DNA from: Actinoplanes philippinensis
GTDB taxonomy: Bacteria; Actinomycetota; Actinomycetes; Mycobacteriales; Micromonosporaceae
Assembly: GCF_900113015.1 (NCBI RefSeq)
Contig: NZ_FONV01000001.1
Coordinates: 1-64,000 of the forward strand
DNA: 64,000 nt
Direction: 5' to 3'
The notes beneath the pieces were generated by a model. It saw only the letters and a list, made by a program, of their open reading frames with translations, did not search any database and was not told the DNA's origin. A program made the translations under genes and the position numbers. How positions within the stretch are numbered: the first letter of the stretch is position 1; every line of letters starts with the position of its first letter. Positions 7,823 to 16,469 of the stretch are shown here, in pieces.

Positions 7823-8884
7823 TTACTCGCCGAAGTCCTCGAAGGCGTCGCCGATCTCGTCGATCGCCTCACCGGCCAGGTAGCCGGCGGCGAGACCACC
7901 GGCGATGCCCATCGCCATGCCGCCCATGCCCGAGCCGTGGTGGCCGTGCTGACGGTAGTGGCCGTGATGGCCGTGCCCGCCGTGCCCGTAACCGGGCTGC
8001 GGGTGACCATAACCCGGCTGGGGGTGGCCGTAACCGGGCTGCGGATGCCCGTAACCCGGCTGCGGGTGGCCGTAACCGGGCTGCGGCTGACCGAAGCCCG
8101 GCATCGACTTGCGGCGGTCGACCGACTGGCGGACCCAGCCGTCGACGACCTGACGCCAGTCGGTGGTGTCGGCGTCGGCGTGCGACACCGTGTACCGCCC
8201 ATACGTGTCGTGGCCCTGCGTGAACAGGCCGCCGCGCTTGTCGAACTCCAGCACCACCTCGACCTGGTGCGGGCTGGTCACGAAGGTCAGCTCGACCTCG
8301 TTGATCGCGTGAGCGTACTGCTGGGGCGGGAAATACTCGATCTCCTGGTAGAACGGCAGCGTCTGGTGGACGCCGTAGATCTGCCCATACTCCAGGTCGG
8401 CCGACTTGAACCGGAAGCCGAGCTGGGAGAACGCGTCGAGGATGCGCTGGTGGATCGGCAACGGGTGCACGTGCACCGCGTCCAGGTCGCCCTTGTCCAC
8501 GGCCCGCGCGATCGCCAGCTCGGTCCGCACGCCCATCACCATGCCGCGCAGCGTCTGCCCGTAGACCGTGGTGATCGGCGTCTCCCACGGCATGTCGATG
8601 CGGAACGGGATGGACAGCTGCTGGCCGGTGTGCAGGCGCATCGGACCGGTGACCGGGACCCGCAGGAAGTCGGCGACCGTCGAGTAGTCGCTGCCGCCGC
8701 CCTCCACCTCCATCCGGGTGACCAGGCCGAGGGTGATGTGCTCGATGTCCGCGTCCTGCGTGCCGCCGACGAGGTTGACGTTGCCGGTCAGCGGAGCGCC
8801 CGGGTAGGTGCTCGGGTTCGACAGCACAGTGTCGACGCTCGGCCCACCGACTCCCAGGGCACCGAGCAACTTCTTGAAGACCAC
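7823..8884 (-). CDS. Spo0M-like (SpoOM) family protein with PQPGYGH repeats
   Basis: 353 aa. Residues ~1-245 match the SpoOM family, an arrestin-like beta-sandwich fold that in Bacillus affects sporulation control; here VFKKLLGALGVGGPSVDTVL and the LTGNVNLVGG segment are recognisable. The C-terminus (~255-353) is a low-complexity tail: five PQPGYGH heptads, then a His/Gly-rich stretch and a small hydrophobic Gly/Ala segment (GGMAMGIAGGLAAGYLAGE) with an acidic end. The tail could mediate assembly or metal binding, which is inference. The gene is monocistronic, with its own terminator. The role in an actinomycete is unknown. Confidence 0.85.
   Translation of the reverse strand: MVFKKLLGALGVGGPSVDTVLSNPSTYPGAPLTGNVNLVGGTQDADIEHITLGLVTRMEVEGGGSDYSTVADFLRVPVTGPMRLHTGQQLSIPFRIDMPWETPITTVYGQTLRGMVMGVRTELAIARAVDKGDLDAVHVHPLPIHQRILDAFSQLGFRFKSADLEYGQIYGVHQTLPFYQEIEYFPPQQYAHAINEVELTFVTSPHQVEVVLEFDKRGGLFTQGHDTYGRYTVSHADADTTDWRQVVDGWVRQSVDRRKSMPGFGQPQPGYGHPQPGYGHPQPGYGHPQPGYGHPQPGYGHGGHGHHGHYRQHGHHGSGMGGMAMGIAGGLAAGYLAGEAIDEIGDAFEDFGE
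7987..8091 (-). repeat. 21-bp x5 tandem repeat encoding PQPGYGH heptads
   Basis: Five nearly perfect 21-bp units of the type CGTAACCGGGCTGCGGGTG(R)C lie in the 3' part of the Spo0M-like gene. Each encodes one PQPGYGH heptad. The 21-bp period keeps the frame, so copy number can vary between strains by slippage. Confidence 0.9.
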
Positions 8885-9124
8885 GATGTTCTCCCGCTTC
8901 GAATACGTGCCTGGTGAAACCTAGCAACGCCCGCTGTACGAACGCTGAGAAAGCGCTGGTCGGGTGCGCTTGTCGCCCCAGACGGTACGACCATCGTGCA
9001 AGGTCGTGGGGCAGGTCGGCGCTCCTGCCACGGTATTCCGCCGAACGGAGTGGCCGGGCGCTCCCCACACCGGAACGTCACGGGGTTTTCCGGGGGCCGC
9101 TCCCCGACATATTCTGCGCGGGCC

Positions 9125-9583
9125 ATGGCCACCGTCGCGCCGCCGTATCGGCCCTCCTCACCGGGGTTCCCGCCGGTCGACTCGTCACGCCGTGACGACG
9201 GCTCGGCGATCGCGGTCACCCTGCGGCACGCTCCGCTGGCCGTCCTGCTGCGGCTCTACGCGCCGGTGCTGGAGATCGACGGGCAGGGTGTTCCGGCGTA
9301 CTGGGGGCGGGTCGTGCAGTCGGTCGCCCTCGGCGAGCACCACGTGCACGTCCACGTGCCCTGCCTGCCGCGGTCCCGGCTCGGCGCCGCGGACACGACG
9401 GTGCTGGCGGTGCCCGGCCGGACCGTGGAGCTGGAGTACCGGGCGCCGATGCTGTCGTTCCTGCGCGGCGCTCTGGGCGTCCCCCCGCAGCGCTACCCGG
9501 GCGCCGTGGCCGCCGTCACGTTGCTGTTGCTCACCGCCACCCTGGCGATCTGCGGCTGCATCGGGTTGTTCGTCAAGGGCTGA
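9125..9583 (+). CDS. Small membrane-anchored protein, 152 aa
   Basis: Family not recognised. It has a Pro/Ser-rich N-terminus, a soluble alpha/beta region (~25-120) with HVHVHVP and AVPGRTVELEYRAP, and one strong hydrophobic segment near the C-terminus (~126-147, AVAAVTLLLLTATLAICGC). It would be tail-anchored with the soluble part in the cytoplasm. The ATG at 9125 is chosen because upstream in-frame sequence looks non-coding. It converges on the histidine kinase gene with a 3-nt gap. Confidence 0.6.
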   Translation: MATVAPPYRPSSPGFPPVDSSRRDDGSAIAVTLRHAPLAVLLRLYAPVLEIDGQGVPAYWGRVVQSVALGEHHVHVHVPCLPRSRLGAADTTVLAVPGRTVELEYRAPMLSFLRGALGVPPQRYPGAVAAVTLLLLTATLAICGCIGLFVKG

Positions 9584-9586
9584 CCA

Positions 9587-11893
9587 TCACGGCGGGGTAC
9601 GGAGTTCGTCGTGCAGCGCCCGCATCAGTTCGGCGCTGGTGAACGGCTTCTCCAGCAGATGCACGTCGGCGGCGAGGGTGCCGTGTGTGGTGAGGACCGG
9701 CTGGGCGTACCCCGACATGAAGAGAACCCTGGTCCCCGGCCACCGGGACCGGATCGCCTCGGCCAGGTCCTTGCCCAGCATGTTTGGCATGATCACGTCG
9801 GTCAGCAGGACGTCGACGCTGTGCGTCGCGGCCAGGCGCAGCGCCTCGTCGCCGCCATCGGCGGCCAGCACCGTGTAGCCGCCCCGCCGCAGGATCCGGC
9901 AGGTCACCTCGCGCAGCGCGCTCTCGTCCTCGACCACCAGCACCGTCGCGCCGTGCCCGGCCAGCCCGGCCACCGTGTCGTCGACCGTCTCCGAACGGGC
10001 CTCGACGTCGGTGGCCGGCAGCAGGATCGTGAACGTGGTGCCGATGCCCGGCTCGGAGTAGATCTGCACGGTCCCGCCGGCCTGGGTGACGATGCCGTAG
10101 ACGGTGGCCAGGCCCAGCCCGGTGCCCTGCCCGCTCGGCTTGGTGGTGAAGAACGGCTCGAACGCCTTGTCGATCACCTCCTTCGGCATGCCGGCGCCGG
10201 TGTCGGAGACGCGCAGCCGCACATACCGGCCGGTGGGCAGCCCGGCCCGGGCCGCGGCGTGCTCGACGTCCACGTCGACCAGGGCGGTGTCGATGGTCAG
10301 CCGGCCGCCGGTCGGCATCGCGTCGCGGGCGTTCACGGCCAGGTTGACCAGCACCTGCTCCAGCTGGCCGGGATCGGCCATCACCGACGGCAGGCCGGCC
10401 GTCGTCCGCACGGTCAGGGCGATGTGCTCGCCCAGCGACCGCTCCAGCATCTGGTGCACCTCGGTGACCACGGTGTTCAGGTTGAGCGGGCGGGGGCGGA
10501 TCACCTCCCGGCGGGCAAAGGCCAGCAGCTGGTGGGTGAGGTCGCTGCCCCGGCGGGCGGCCCGGGCGATCTGCTCGGCGTCGACGGCCGGCGGCGTGCC
10601 GGCCGCGTCCTCGACGATGAACGACGCGTAGTTGAGGATCACCGCGAGCAGGTTGTTGAAGTCGTGCGCGATGCCGCCGGCCAGCTGGCCCAGGCTCTCC
10701 AGCCGCTGCGCCTGCTGCATGCGCGCCTCCAGGCGCTGCCGGTCGGCCTCCTCCCGCAGCCGGCGGCGCTCCTCCTCGGCGGCCAGCCGGTCCGAGACGT
10801 CCCGGACCACCGCGACGATCACCACGCCGCTGTCGGTGTGCAGGGCGCTGCACGCGATGTCGACCGGGATCTCCACCCCGCCGCGCCGGGCGGCCCGCCG
10901 GGTGGCCCAGCGCTGATCGGGCTCCTCCGCGGAACGCTCGGTGTCCAGCGGAGTGCTGTCGCCGCCGGTGCGCAACACCGCCGACACCGCCGGCAGCCCG
11001 TCCGGCAGCAGCAATTTCACCGGCATGTGCAGCAGGTCGTAACGGGGATGGCCGAACAACCGCTCCGCCTCGGCGTTGACCAGCACCACGTCACCGCCCT
11101 CGGTGACACCGAGCACCGCGTCCGGCGCGGCGTCGAGGATCGCCTGCACCCGCGCCTCGGCCCGCTCCCGGTCGCTGATGTCGCGGCAGATGCTCGTCGT
11201 ACCGATGATCAGGCCCCGCTCGTCGAGCAGCGGCGACACCAGGGCGGAGACGGCTATCGTGGCGCCCTCGGCGGTGAGCCGGACGCTGCGGTAACGGTCC
11301 ACCCGGCCGCCGAGGCGGACCAGCAGCCGGACCTGCTCCTCGTCGGAGCGCCGGTCGTCGGGGACGATCTCGTCGACGTGCCGGCCGATCATGTCGGCGG
11401 CGGAGTGGCCGTACAGCGCCTCGGCCCCCGGGTTCCACGACAGCACCCGGCCGTCCAGGTCGGTGGTGACGATCGCGTCGTGCGACGACTGCACGATCGA
11501 GGCGAGCAGCGAGCGGGTGCGGGCGGCCTCACGCTGCACCGTGTCGTCGCGGAGCACCGCGGTCACGTAGGTCTCCCCGTCCGGCGCGGCCACCGCGGAC
11601 AGCGAGATCTCGACGGGGAAGACGCTGCCGTCCCGGCGCAGGCCGCGCAGCGGCATCCGCCGCAGAGGCTGATGAGCACCGGAGAGGTACGCCAGACGGT
11701 GCCGCGGATGCCGGACGCGCGCCTCCTCCGGCACCAGGTCGTCGACGGAACGCCCGACCAGGCGCTCCGCGCTCCACCCGAACATGTCGTGGGCGCGGCG
11801 GTTGGCCATGGTGATCGTGCCGTCCGAGCGGCTCACGATGATCGCGTCCGGGGCGGCATCGAGCAGGAGCCCCGGGATGCCGGTTGACTCCAC
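9587..11893 (-). CDS. Soluble PAS-PAS-PAS hybrid histidine kinase with C-terminal receiver
   Basis: 768 aa with no membrane segment, so a cytosolic sensor. Three PAS domains (~1-120, 125-245, 248-375, the first reading LLLDAAPDAIIVSRSDG) precede a HisKA region with the phospho-acceptor in GGIAHDFNN (His ~410). The HATPase domain follows (NLAVNARDAM N box, DTGAGMP G1, GTGLGLATVYG G2). A receiver domain (~650-765) has VVEDE, acceptor Asp ~699 in LLTDVIMP and the Lys in LEKPF. The GTG at 11893 is preferred: GGGAGG lies 5 nt upstream and the first PAS begins at once. An ATG at 11950 would add 19 residues and run through an intergenic palindrome. No partner regulator is adjacent. Confidence 0.88.
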   Translation of the reverse strand: MESTGIPGLLLDAAPDAIIVSRSDGTITMANRRAHDMFGWSAERLVGRSVDDLVPEEARVRHPRHRLAYLSGAHQPLRRMPLRGLRRDGSVFPVEISLSAVAAPDGETYVTAVLRDDTVQREAARTRSLLASIVQSSHDAIVTTDLDGRVLSWNPGAEALYGHSAADMIGRHVDEIVPDDRRSDEEQVRLLVRLGGRVDRYRSVRLTAEGATIAVSALVSPLLDERGLIIGTTSICRDISDRERAEARVQAILDAAPDAVLGVTEGGDVVLVNAEAERLFGHPRYDLLHMPVKLLLPDGLPAVSAVLRTGGDSTPLDTERSAEEPDQRWATRRAARRGGVEIPVDIACSALHTDSGVVIVAVVRDVSDRLAAEEERRRLREEADRQRLEARMQQAQRLESLGQLAGGIAHDFNNLLAVILNYASFIVEDAAGTPPAVDAEQIARAARRGSDLTHQLLAFARREVIRPRPLNLNTVVTEVHQMLERSLGEHIALTVRTTAGLPSVMADPGQLEQVLVNLAVNARDAMPTGGRLTIDTALVDVDVEHAAARAGLPTGRYVRLRVSDTGAGMPKEVIDKAFEPFFTTKPSGQGTGLGLATVYGIVTQAGGTVQIYSEPGIGTTFTILLPATDVEARSETVDDTVAGLAGHGATVLVVEDESALREVTCRILRRGGYTVLAADGGDEALRLAATHSVDVLLTDVIMPNMLGKDLAEAIRSRWPGTRVLFMSGYAQPVLTTHGTLAADVHLLEKPFTSAELMRALHDELRTPP

Positions 11894-11921
11894 CGATGCC
11901 TCCCACCCCAAAGGTACTTCG

Positions 11922-11939
11922 ATACCGATATTTCGGTAT
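11922..11939. promoter_or_regulatory. Inverted repeat between kinase and methyltransferase genes
   Basis: ATACCGA-TATT-TCGGTAT is a perfect 7-bp inverted repeat in the short divergent region. It is A/T-rich against a GC-rich background, and could be an operator controlling one or both genes. No T-run supports termination. Confidence 0.45.
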
Positions 11940-11970
11940 GAGCTTGCCATTTTAGGGAAAAGTTGGCCTG

Positions 11971-12759
11971 GTGAGTACCGTACCGCTGCCTATCGATCCG
12001 AATCGTCCCAGCGCCGCCCGCATCTACGACGCCCTGCTGGGCGGGAATCACAACTTCGCCGCCGACCGGGCCGTCGCCGCCCGCGCCGCCGAGATCCTCC
12101 CCGAGATCCCGCAGATCGCCCGCGCCAACCGGGACTTCCTGCGACGGGCCGTCCGGTACGCGGCCGGCCGGGGCATCCGCCAGTTCCTCGACCTCGGCTC
12201 CGGCATCCCCACCGAGAACAACGTGCACGAGGTGGCGCGCGCGGCAGCCCCCGGCGCCCGCGTCGTCTACGTCGACCGGGACCCCAGCGCGGTCCTCTAC
12301 TCCCGGCACGTGCTCGGCGACGACGAGCAGACCGCCGTCATCGAGAGCGACCTGCGCGACCCGGCCGCCGTGCTCGCCACCTCACCGGCCCGCGACCTGC
12401 TCGATCTCAACCGGCCGATCGGCATCCTGATGGTCGCGGTGCTGCACTTCCTGCCGGACGGGCCGGACCTCGACGCGGCGCTCGACGGATACCTCGAAGC
12501 CGCGGCGCCGGGCAGCCTGCTGGCGATCTCCCACGCCATACCGAGCAGCGACCCCGAGCCGACCGACCGGCTCGCCGAGCTCTACAGCCGCACCGGCACC
12601 CCGCTGGTGGTACGCGACGCCGACCGGGTGGCCCGGCTCTTCGACGGCTGGACCCTCGTCGAGCCCGGCCTGGTCCCCGGCCCGCAGTGGCGGCCCGACG
12701 ACGGCCCGGTCACCGGCGCGGAACGATTCCTGACCCTGGCCGGCGTCGGCGAGAGATAG
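11971..12759 (+). CDS. SAM-dependent methyltransferase, SAV2177/DUF574 family
   Basis: 262 aa, normal for this actinobacterial family. The N-terminal signature SAARIYDALLGGNHNFAADR is diagnostic. The SAM-binding loop is LDLGSGIPTENNVHE and the acidic strand end is VVYVDRDPSAV. Members are abundant in Streptomyces and Actinoplanes; their substrates are unknown. GTG start at 11971, divergent from the sensor kinase. It overlaps the following convergent gene by about 50 bp. Confidence 0.92.
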   Translation: MSTVPLPIDPNRPSAARIYDALLGGNHNFAADRAVAARAAEILPEIPQIARANRDFLRRAVRYAAGRGIRQFLDLGSGIPTENNVHEVARAAAPGARVVYVDRDPSAVLYSRHVLGDDEQTAVIESDLRDPAAVLATSPARDLLDLNRPIGILMVAVLHFLPDGPDLDAALDGYLEAAAPGSLLAISHAIPSSDPEPTDRLAELYSRTGTPLVVRDADRVARLFDGWTLVEPGLVPGPQWRPDDGPVTGAERFLTLAGVGER

Positions 12760-12988
12760 CGATCCCGGCATCGGCCGGCCGGTCGTAGCCGTCACAGCTG
12801 TCCTCCGGCTCCACCTCGAGCAGATCGAACAGATCCGGCCCGGAATGCCCGGTGTCGACCGTGCCGCCGATCAGCCCCAGCAGGGCGGCGCAGTTGCGCC
12901 CATAACCCTGCACCATCCGGTCCACCCGCGTGGGGTGCCCACAGCGGCGGCACGGGCGCATCCGCTCCGGTATCGACGCCTGCCCCAT
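12710..12988 (-). CDS. Small zinc-ribbon-like protein (DUF6011-like)
   Basis: 92 aa from ATG at 12988. A Cys pair in CRRCGHPTRVD followed by GYGRNCAALL resembles short zinc-binding modules of the DUF6011 type (CxxC...GYGxxC). The central stretch is acidic (EVEPEDSCDGYDRP) and the tail is Arg-rich. The tail overlaps the methyltransferase 3' end by 50 bp, which lowers confidence in the stop region, but the motif argues that it is a real gene. Function unknown; nucleic-acid binding is possible. Confidence 0.5.
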   Translation of the reverse strand: MGQASIPERMRPCRRCGHPTRVDRMVQGYGRNCAALLGLIGGTVDTGHSGPDLFDLLEVEPEDSCDGYDRPADAGIAISRRRRPGSGIVPRR

Positions 12989-13205
12989 CCCCCGATTATC
13001 CGGCGTACGCCGGGACGCGGCACGCCATCCACGCCCGCCCACGGGAGGCGGTCGTCACCCTTCCCCGGGTGTGTTGGTAGGTTTGTCGACCCGTGCTCCT
13101 CGACGACATTAATACGACATCACGCCTTTAACGGCTATGGCATCTTTTTGTCGTTTACGGTATTGCGAGGGGGTATGACCCTCCGGTACGAGCTCGGGAG
13201 CAAGA

Positions 13206-13442
13206 GTGGAAATCGTCCGTCGTCTGGGCACCTCGCCACGGGAACGCGGCAGCATGTCGAACGCGACCTGCCCGGACATCTTCGAGTTGAGCGACGGCGA
13301 CTTCGCCGTCATCGGCACCGACATGACGGACGAGTTGCGGGGCCTGCTGCCCTCGGACGCCGGCGTCGCGGACTACGAGCGCATCGTGAAGGTGTCCCGG
13401 GCGACCCTCGTCGCCGCCAAGGGGGACATCCCGGCCGCCTGA
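13206..13442 (+). CDS. Small conserved actinobacterial protein, 78 aa
   Basis: The pattern CPDIFELSDGDFAVIGTDMT, followed by an LLPSDAGVADYERIVKVSR segment, is typical of short proteins encoded in many copies in Streptomyces and Actinoplanes genomes, often near XRE-type regulators. No such regulator is present here. It is soluble and acidic, with no known activity. GTG at 13206 has GGGAG about 5 nt upstream; an internal ATG 16 codons later is possible. Confidence 0.65.
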   Translation: MEIVRRLGTSPRERGSMSNATCPDIFELSDGDFAVIGTDMTDELRGLLPSDAGVADYERIVKVSRATLVAAKGDIPAA

Positions 13443-13464
13443 AACAGCGAGGCGGGGCCGCCGA

Positions 13465-14241
13465 TCACGCGGCCTCCGCTTCCTTCCTGTCGTCCACCAC
13501 GGACACCGGACGCAACGGCCCGGACTCGGGCGGCACCCGCCCATTGCGACGTTCGCTGCTCGCGACCGCCTCGTAGTCGCGCCACAGCCGGTCGACCTTC
13601 CGCGCGAGCCGGATCTCGTCGCTGTCCTGCGGCAACCCGGAACGGGCATATTCGGTCAGCCGCCAGTACTCCCGCATGATCGGGCTGGTGAACAGATACC
13701 GCATCGTCTCCAGCATCTCCTGCTGGCTGTCGTCCTTGACCATGAGGCCGATTCGCTGCAGCTGGTAGATGAGGTTCGCGTAAAGCAGCTGCCGGTTTCG
13801 TTCGGGCGTCACATCCGGTCCGAACTCCGGCCAGACCTCGGCCAGCGAGGGATCGTCGATGGCCATTTTGAGAATCCGGAAGTGAAGCAGGCCGACATGA
13901 GCCTCGGCGGTTCGTTGCAATTCCGAGCCCTGCTGCACGTGCAGACGCCTTTGCCGCTCGAGCTCGCGGCGTTGCTCACGCATCTCCTGGAACTGCGTCC
14001 GCGCCGTGCCGACCAGAACCACCAGCGCGAGCCCGCTGATGATCGAGCTCAGGACGCCGAAGGTCTGGCCGACGTTGCTCCACATGGCCCAGTCCGCCGC
14101 ATTCCCCTGACGCCCCAGCAGGACCGCCATCCCCACCCCGGTGGCAAGCGTCAGAGCGGTGCCGACAAGGGCCGCGAACATCCACCAGAACACACGGCTC
14201 ATGGTGATCCAGGATTCGGGCGCCTCCATGTCGTCCTTCAT
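13465..14241 (-). CDS. DUF6082 family membrane protein
   Basis: 258 aa. There are two N-terminal membrane helices (~18-40 and ~52-78), then a charged helix with coiled-coil character (EMREQRRELERQRRLHVQ) and a cytoplasmic domain. That domain has ERNRQLLYANLIYQLQRIG and MRYLFTSPIMREYW, the segments that define this actinobacterial family. Function unknown. ATG at 14241 has AAAGGTGG upstream; an upstream GTG at 14265 is also in frame. It is convergent with the small gene at 13206. Confidence 0.8.
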   Translation of the reverse strand: MKDDMEAPESWITMSRVFWWMFAALVGTALTLATGVGMAVLLGRQGNAADWAMWSNVGQTFGVLSSIISGLALVVLVGTARTQFQEMREQRRELERQRRLHVQQGSELQRTAEAHVGLLHFRILKMAIDDPSLAEVWPEFGPDVTPERNRQLLYANLIYQLQRIGLMVKDDSQQEMLETMRYLFTSPIMREYWRLTEYARSGLPQDSDEIRLARKVDRLWRDYEAVASSERRNGRVPPESGPLRPVSVVDDRKEAEAA

Positions 14242-14423
14242 GACCGGACCACCTTTCGCACCCACCCGCGCGGCCTTTTGTCAACATAGTGACAGGGCGC
14301 CGCCGAACTCTGCCACGTTCGGCCGATGAATGAATTTCGGTGAGTGATTGCGAAAGACCGGAGCCTGCACTATGGCATTCCGACAACACGCCGACCGCCA
14401 TATGGCTGATCAATTCCTCGTGA

Positions 14424-14451
14424 GGGCGGGACGGGCATCGCCGCCCCGCCC
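14424..14451 (-). terminator. Probable terminator after the hemerythrin gene
   Basis: GGGCGGG (14424-14430) pairs with CCCGCCC (14445-14451) across a 14-nt loop, starting about 7 nt beyond the stop codon of the minus-strand hemerythrin gene. There is no T-run, so it is a GC-hairpin type common in actinomycetes. Confidence 0.5.
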
Positions 14452-14457
14452 GCCCGG

Positions 14458-15012
14458 TCAGGAATCGCCTACTGCTTCGGCCAGTTCCTGCTTGTTCATC
14501 CGGGAGCGGCCGGGGATCTCCTGTTCCCTGGCCTTCTCGTACAGCTCCCGCCGGGTGGCCTCGTGGTCGCCCTCGGACGGCAGGGCGGCGCCGGTGGTGG
14601 CCTCGATGAAGCGGCGGCCCATCTCCTCGCGCTCGGCGTCGTCGAGGCGCTCGGCGAGGATCGGGAGGAGGTCCTCCTCCTCTTCCTGGACGTGGTGGCG
14701 CAGCTCGCCGGCGATCGCCGCGACGGTGCCGTCGAAGCCGGGGTCGTCACTGCTGCCGCGGAGCAGGTTCTGCAGCATCTCCTCGACCTGGTGGTGCTCA
14801 ACGGCGCCGTCCTTGACCTCCTCGCCGGCCTCGGCGGCCAGGTCGCGGATGGCCGGGTAGACGAACGACTCCTCGGCCTCGGAGTGGGGCAGCAGCAGCC
14901 GCGCCACCTCCTGCATGAGGGCCGCGCTGTCGCCGTCGCCCTTCTCGGCGCGGGTCAGCAGGTCCTCGACCTGAGCGTGCTGCTCCTTGATGATCTCCAC
15001 AATGTCCGGCAC
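14458..15012 (-). CDS. Hemerythrin HHE-domain protein with C-terminal Rho_N/SAP-like helix pair
   Basis: 184 aa. The N-terminal four-helix bundle has the di-iron histidine/glutamate pattern: EQHAQVEDLL, LPHSEAEESFVYP, EHHQVEEML and ELRHHVQEEEEDLLP. This family binds O2 or NO, or serves in iron and redox sensing. The last ~45 residues (TRRELYEKAREQEIPGRSRM-NKQELAEAV) resemble a Rho N-terminal or SAP-type helix-extended-helix motif that contacts nucleic acid. GTG at 15012 is chosen for its strong GGGGGAG Shine-Dalgarno. Confidence 0.85.
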   Translation of the reverse strand: MPDIVEIIKEQHAQVEDLLTRAEKGDGDSAALMQEVARLLLPHSEAEESFVYPAIRDLAAEAGEEVKDGAVEHHQVEEMLQNLLRGSSDDPGFDGTVAAIAGELRHHVQEEEEDLLPILAERLDDAEREEMGRRFIEATTGAALPSEGDHEATRRELYEKAREQEIPGRSRMNKQELAEAVGDS

Positions 15013-15134
15013 GGCTCCCCCTTGATCTCTCTCGAACAAGGGCCGTAATACCCGAAAACGGACGGGTCATCCCTCAGGAAACGCACATCTTCCCGGTCGT
15101 ACGCTGCGGGAAGCCATGTGAGGGGAGTGTCAGG

Positions 15135-15449
15135 GTGCAACCGTTCCGGTTCTTCCGGATCACCGCGATCGCCGAGGCGTTCTCGTGGACCGGCCTGCTC
15201 GTCGGCATGTTCCTGAAACACGTCACGGAGACCACCGAGGCCGGGGTGAAGCTGTTCGGCCCGGTGCACGGGACGCTGTTCGTGATCTACCTGGTCGCGA
15301 CGCTGTGGGTGGCGCGGGCCGAGCGCTGGTCGCCATGGCGGGTGCTGTTCGGGCTGGGCGCGTCGATCCCACCGCTCACCACTCTGATCTTCGAGCGCTG
15401 GGTGGCCAAGCGCCGCCCGGCGGCGGAGCCGGTGGCCGCCACCGCCTGA
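15135..15449 (+). CDS. DUF3817 family membrane protein
   Basis: 104 aa with three membrane helices. RFFRITAIAEAFSWTGLL and KLFGPVHGTLFVIYLV are the defining segments of the DUF3817 integral membrane family, common in actinobacteria and of unknown function. The His-Gly in the second helix and the closing FERWVAKR are conserved. GTG start with GAGGGGAG upstream. It converges on the cyclase gene, separated by a hairpin. Confidence 0.88.
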   Translation: MQPFRFFRITAIAEAFSWTGLLVGMFLKHVTETTEAGVKLFGPVHGTLFVIYLVATLWVARAERWSPWRVLFGLGASIPPLTTLIFERWVAKRRPAAEPVAATA

Positions 15450-15461
15450 GCTCCGCCGGCG

Positions 15462-15491
15462 GTGGGGGCGTGTCACCCGACGCGCCCCCAC
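15462..15491. terminator. Bidirectional terminator hairpin
   Basis: GTGGGGGCG (15462-15470) pairs perfectly with CGCCCCCAC (15483-15491) over a 12-nt loop. It lies between the convergent DUF3817 gene (stop 15449) and the cyclase gene (stop 15495), and so can serve both. Confidence 0.65.
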
Positions 15492-15494
15492 ACG

Positions 15495-16469
15495 TCACTT
15501 CACCGCTATCGGGTTCACCGGGGAGCCGACCGCGCCGGTGATCGGCAGCGGGGCCGCCGTCAGCCAGAACTCGTAGACGCCGTCCTCGGCGCAGTCCGCG
15601 GCCAGGGCGTCGAGGTCCCACATCTCGCCCAGGAAGAGGCCGATGTGCGGGATCGCCACCTGGTGCAGCGGCTGAAACGCGTCGTCGAACTCGTTGGGCC
15701 GCACCTCGAAGCCCCAGGTGTCGGTGGCGATCGCGGCGATCTCGGTCCGGTGCAGCCAGTCGGCGGTGCTGAACGACAGGCCGGGGGCGGGCCCACCGGC
15801 GTAGTCGCCCCAGCCGTCGCGGCGGGCGCGGGCCAGCTGCCCGGTGCGTACCAGGACGATGTCGCCCCGGCCTATCGTCACGCCCTGGCGTTCCGCGGCC
15901 GACGTCAGGTCGCCGGCCGTGATGGCGTAGCCGTCCGGCAGGTCACCGAAGTCGAGCAGCACCCCTCGGCCGGCGATCACGTCGGCGACCGTCTCGATGC
16001 CGGTGAACCCGTCGCCGAGGCTGGTCACCACGTCGGCGGCGCGGCGGCCGTTCCAGGCGTGGCCGTGATCGAAGATGTGGCCGAGCCCGTCCCACTGGGT
16101 GGAGCACTGCAGCGGCATGGCGATCACGTCGTCGGCGCCGCCGATGCCGTGCGGGAAGCCCTGCACGCCGGCGGCCGCGTCGGTGCCGGTGTCGAGCATG
16201 GTGTGCACCGGGTTGGTGCGGCGCCGCCAGCCCTTCTGCGGGCCGTTCGCGTCGAACGACTGGGACAGCGAGAACGACACCCCGCGGCGCACCAGCGATG
16301 CGCCCTGCCGGCGCTTCTCCGGGGTCAGGAAGTTCATCGTGCCGCGTACGTCGTCAGGGCCCCACCGCCCCCAGTTGGAGCAGCGGTGCGCGGCCGCGGC
16401 GATGGCGCCTTCCGGGTCGGTCCTGGAGAACGACGAGGGGCCGATCCCGGAGTCAGTCCTGGAGGACAT
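15495..16469 (-). CDS. Cyclase family protein (kynurenine formamidase-like)
   Basis: 324 aa, the length of the larger PF04199 metal-dependent hydrolases rather than ~210-aa KynB. The metal-site neighbourhood is CSTQWDGLGHIFDHGH, which replaces the canonical HxGTHxD. IGRGDIVLVRTG and DWLHRTEIAAIATDTWGFE are conserved. The family hydrolyses amide or ester bonds, or dehydrates cyclic products, of aromatic catabolites. It is the last gene of the five-gene operon and its start overlaps the alpha/beta hydrolase by 17 nt. Substrate unknown; likely a ring-cleavage or side-chain intermediate of the pathway. Confidence 0.82.
   Translation of the reverse strand: MSSRTDSGIGPSSFSRTDPEGAIAAAAHRCSNWGRWGPDDVRGTMNFLTPEKRRQGASLVRRGVSFSLSQSFDANGPQKGWRRRTNPVHTMLDTGTDAAAGVQGFPHGIGGADDVIAMPLQCSTQWDGLGHIFDHGHAWNGRRAADVVTSLGDGFTGIETVADVIAGRGVLLDFGDLPDGYAITAGDLTSAAERQGVTIGRGDIVLVRTGQLARARRDGWGDYAGGPAPGLSFSTADWLHRTEIAAIATDTWGFEVRPNEFDDAFQPLHQVAIPHIGLFLGEMWDLDALAADCAEDGVYEFWLTAAPLPITGAVGSPVNPIAVK

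Noticed and set aside
7987..8091. CRISPR-like regular repeat
   Set aside because: The 21-bp units are contiguous without spacers and encode in-frame PQPGYGH heptads.
9611..11887. 758-codon plus-strand open frame opposite the sensor kinase
   Set aside because: It is the antisense shadow of the kinase. The composition is repetitive RRPG/QHRR-type with no domain, while the minus strand gives PAS, HisKA, HATPase and receiver motifs in order.
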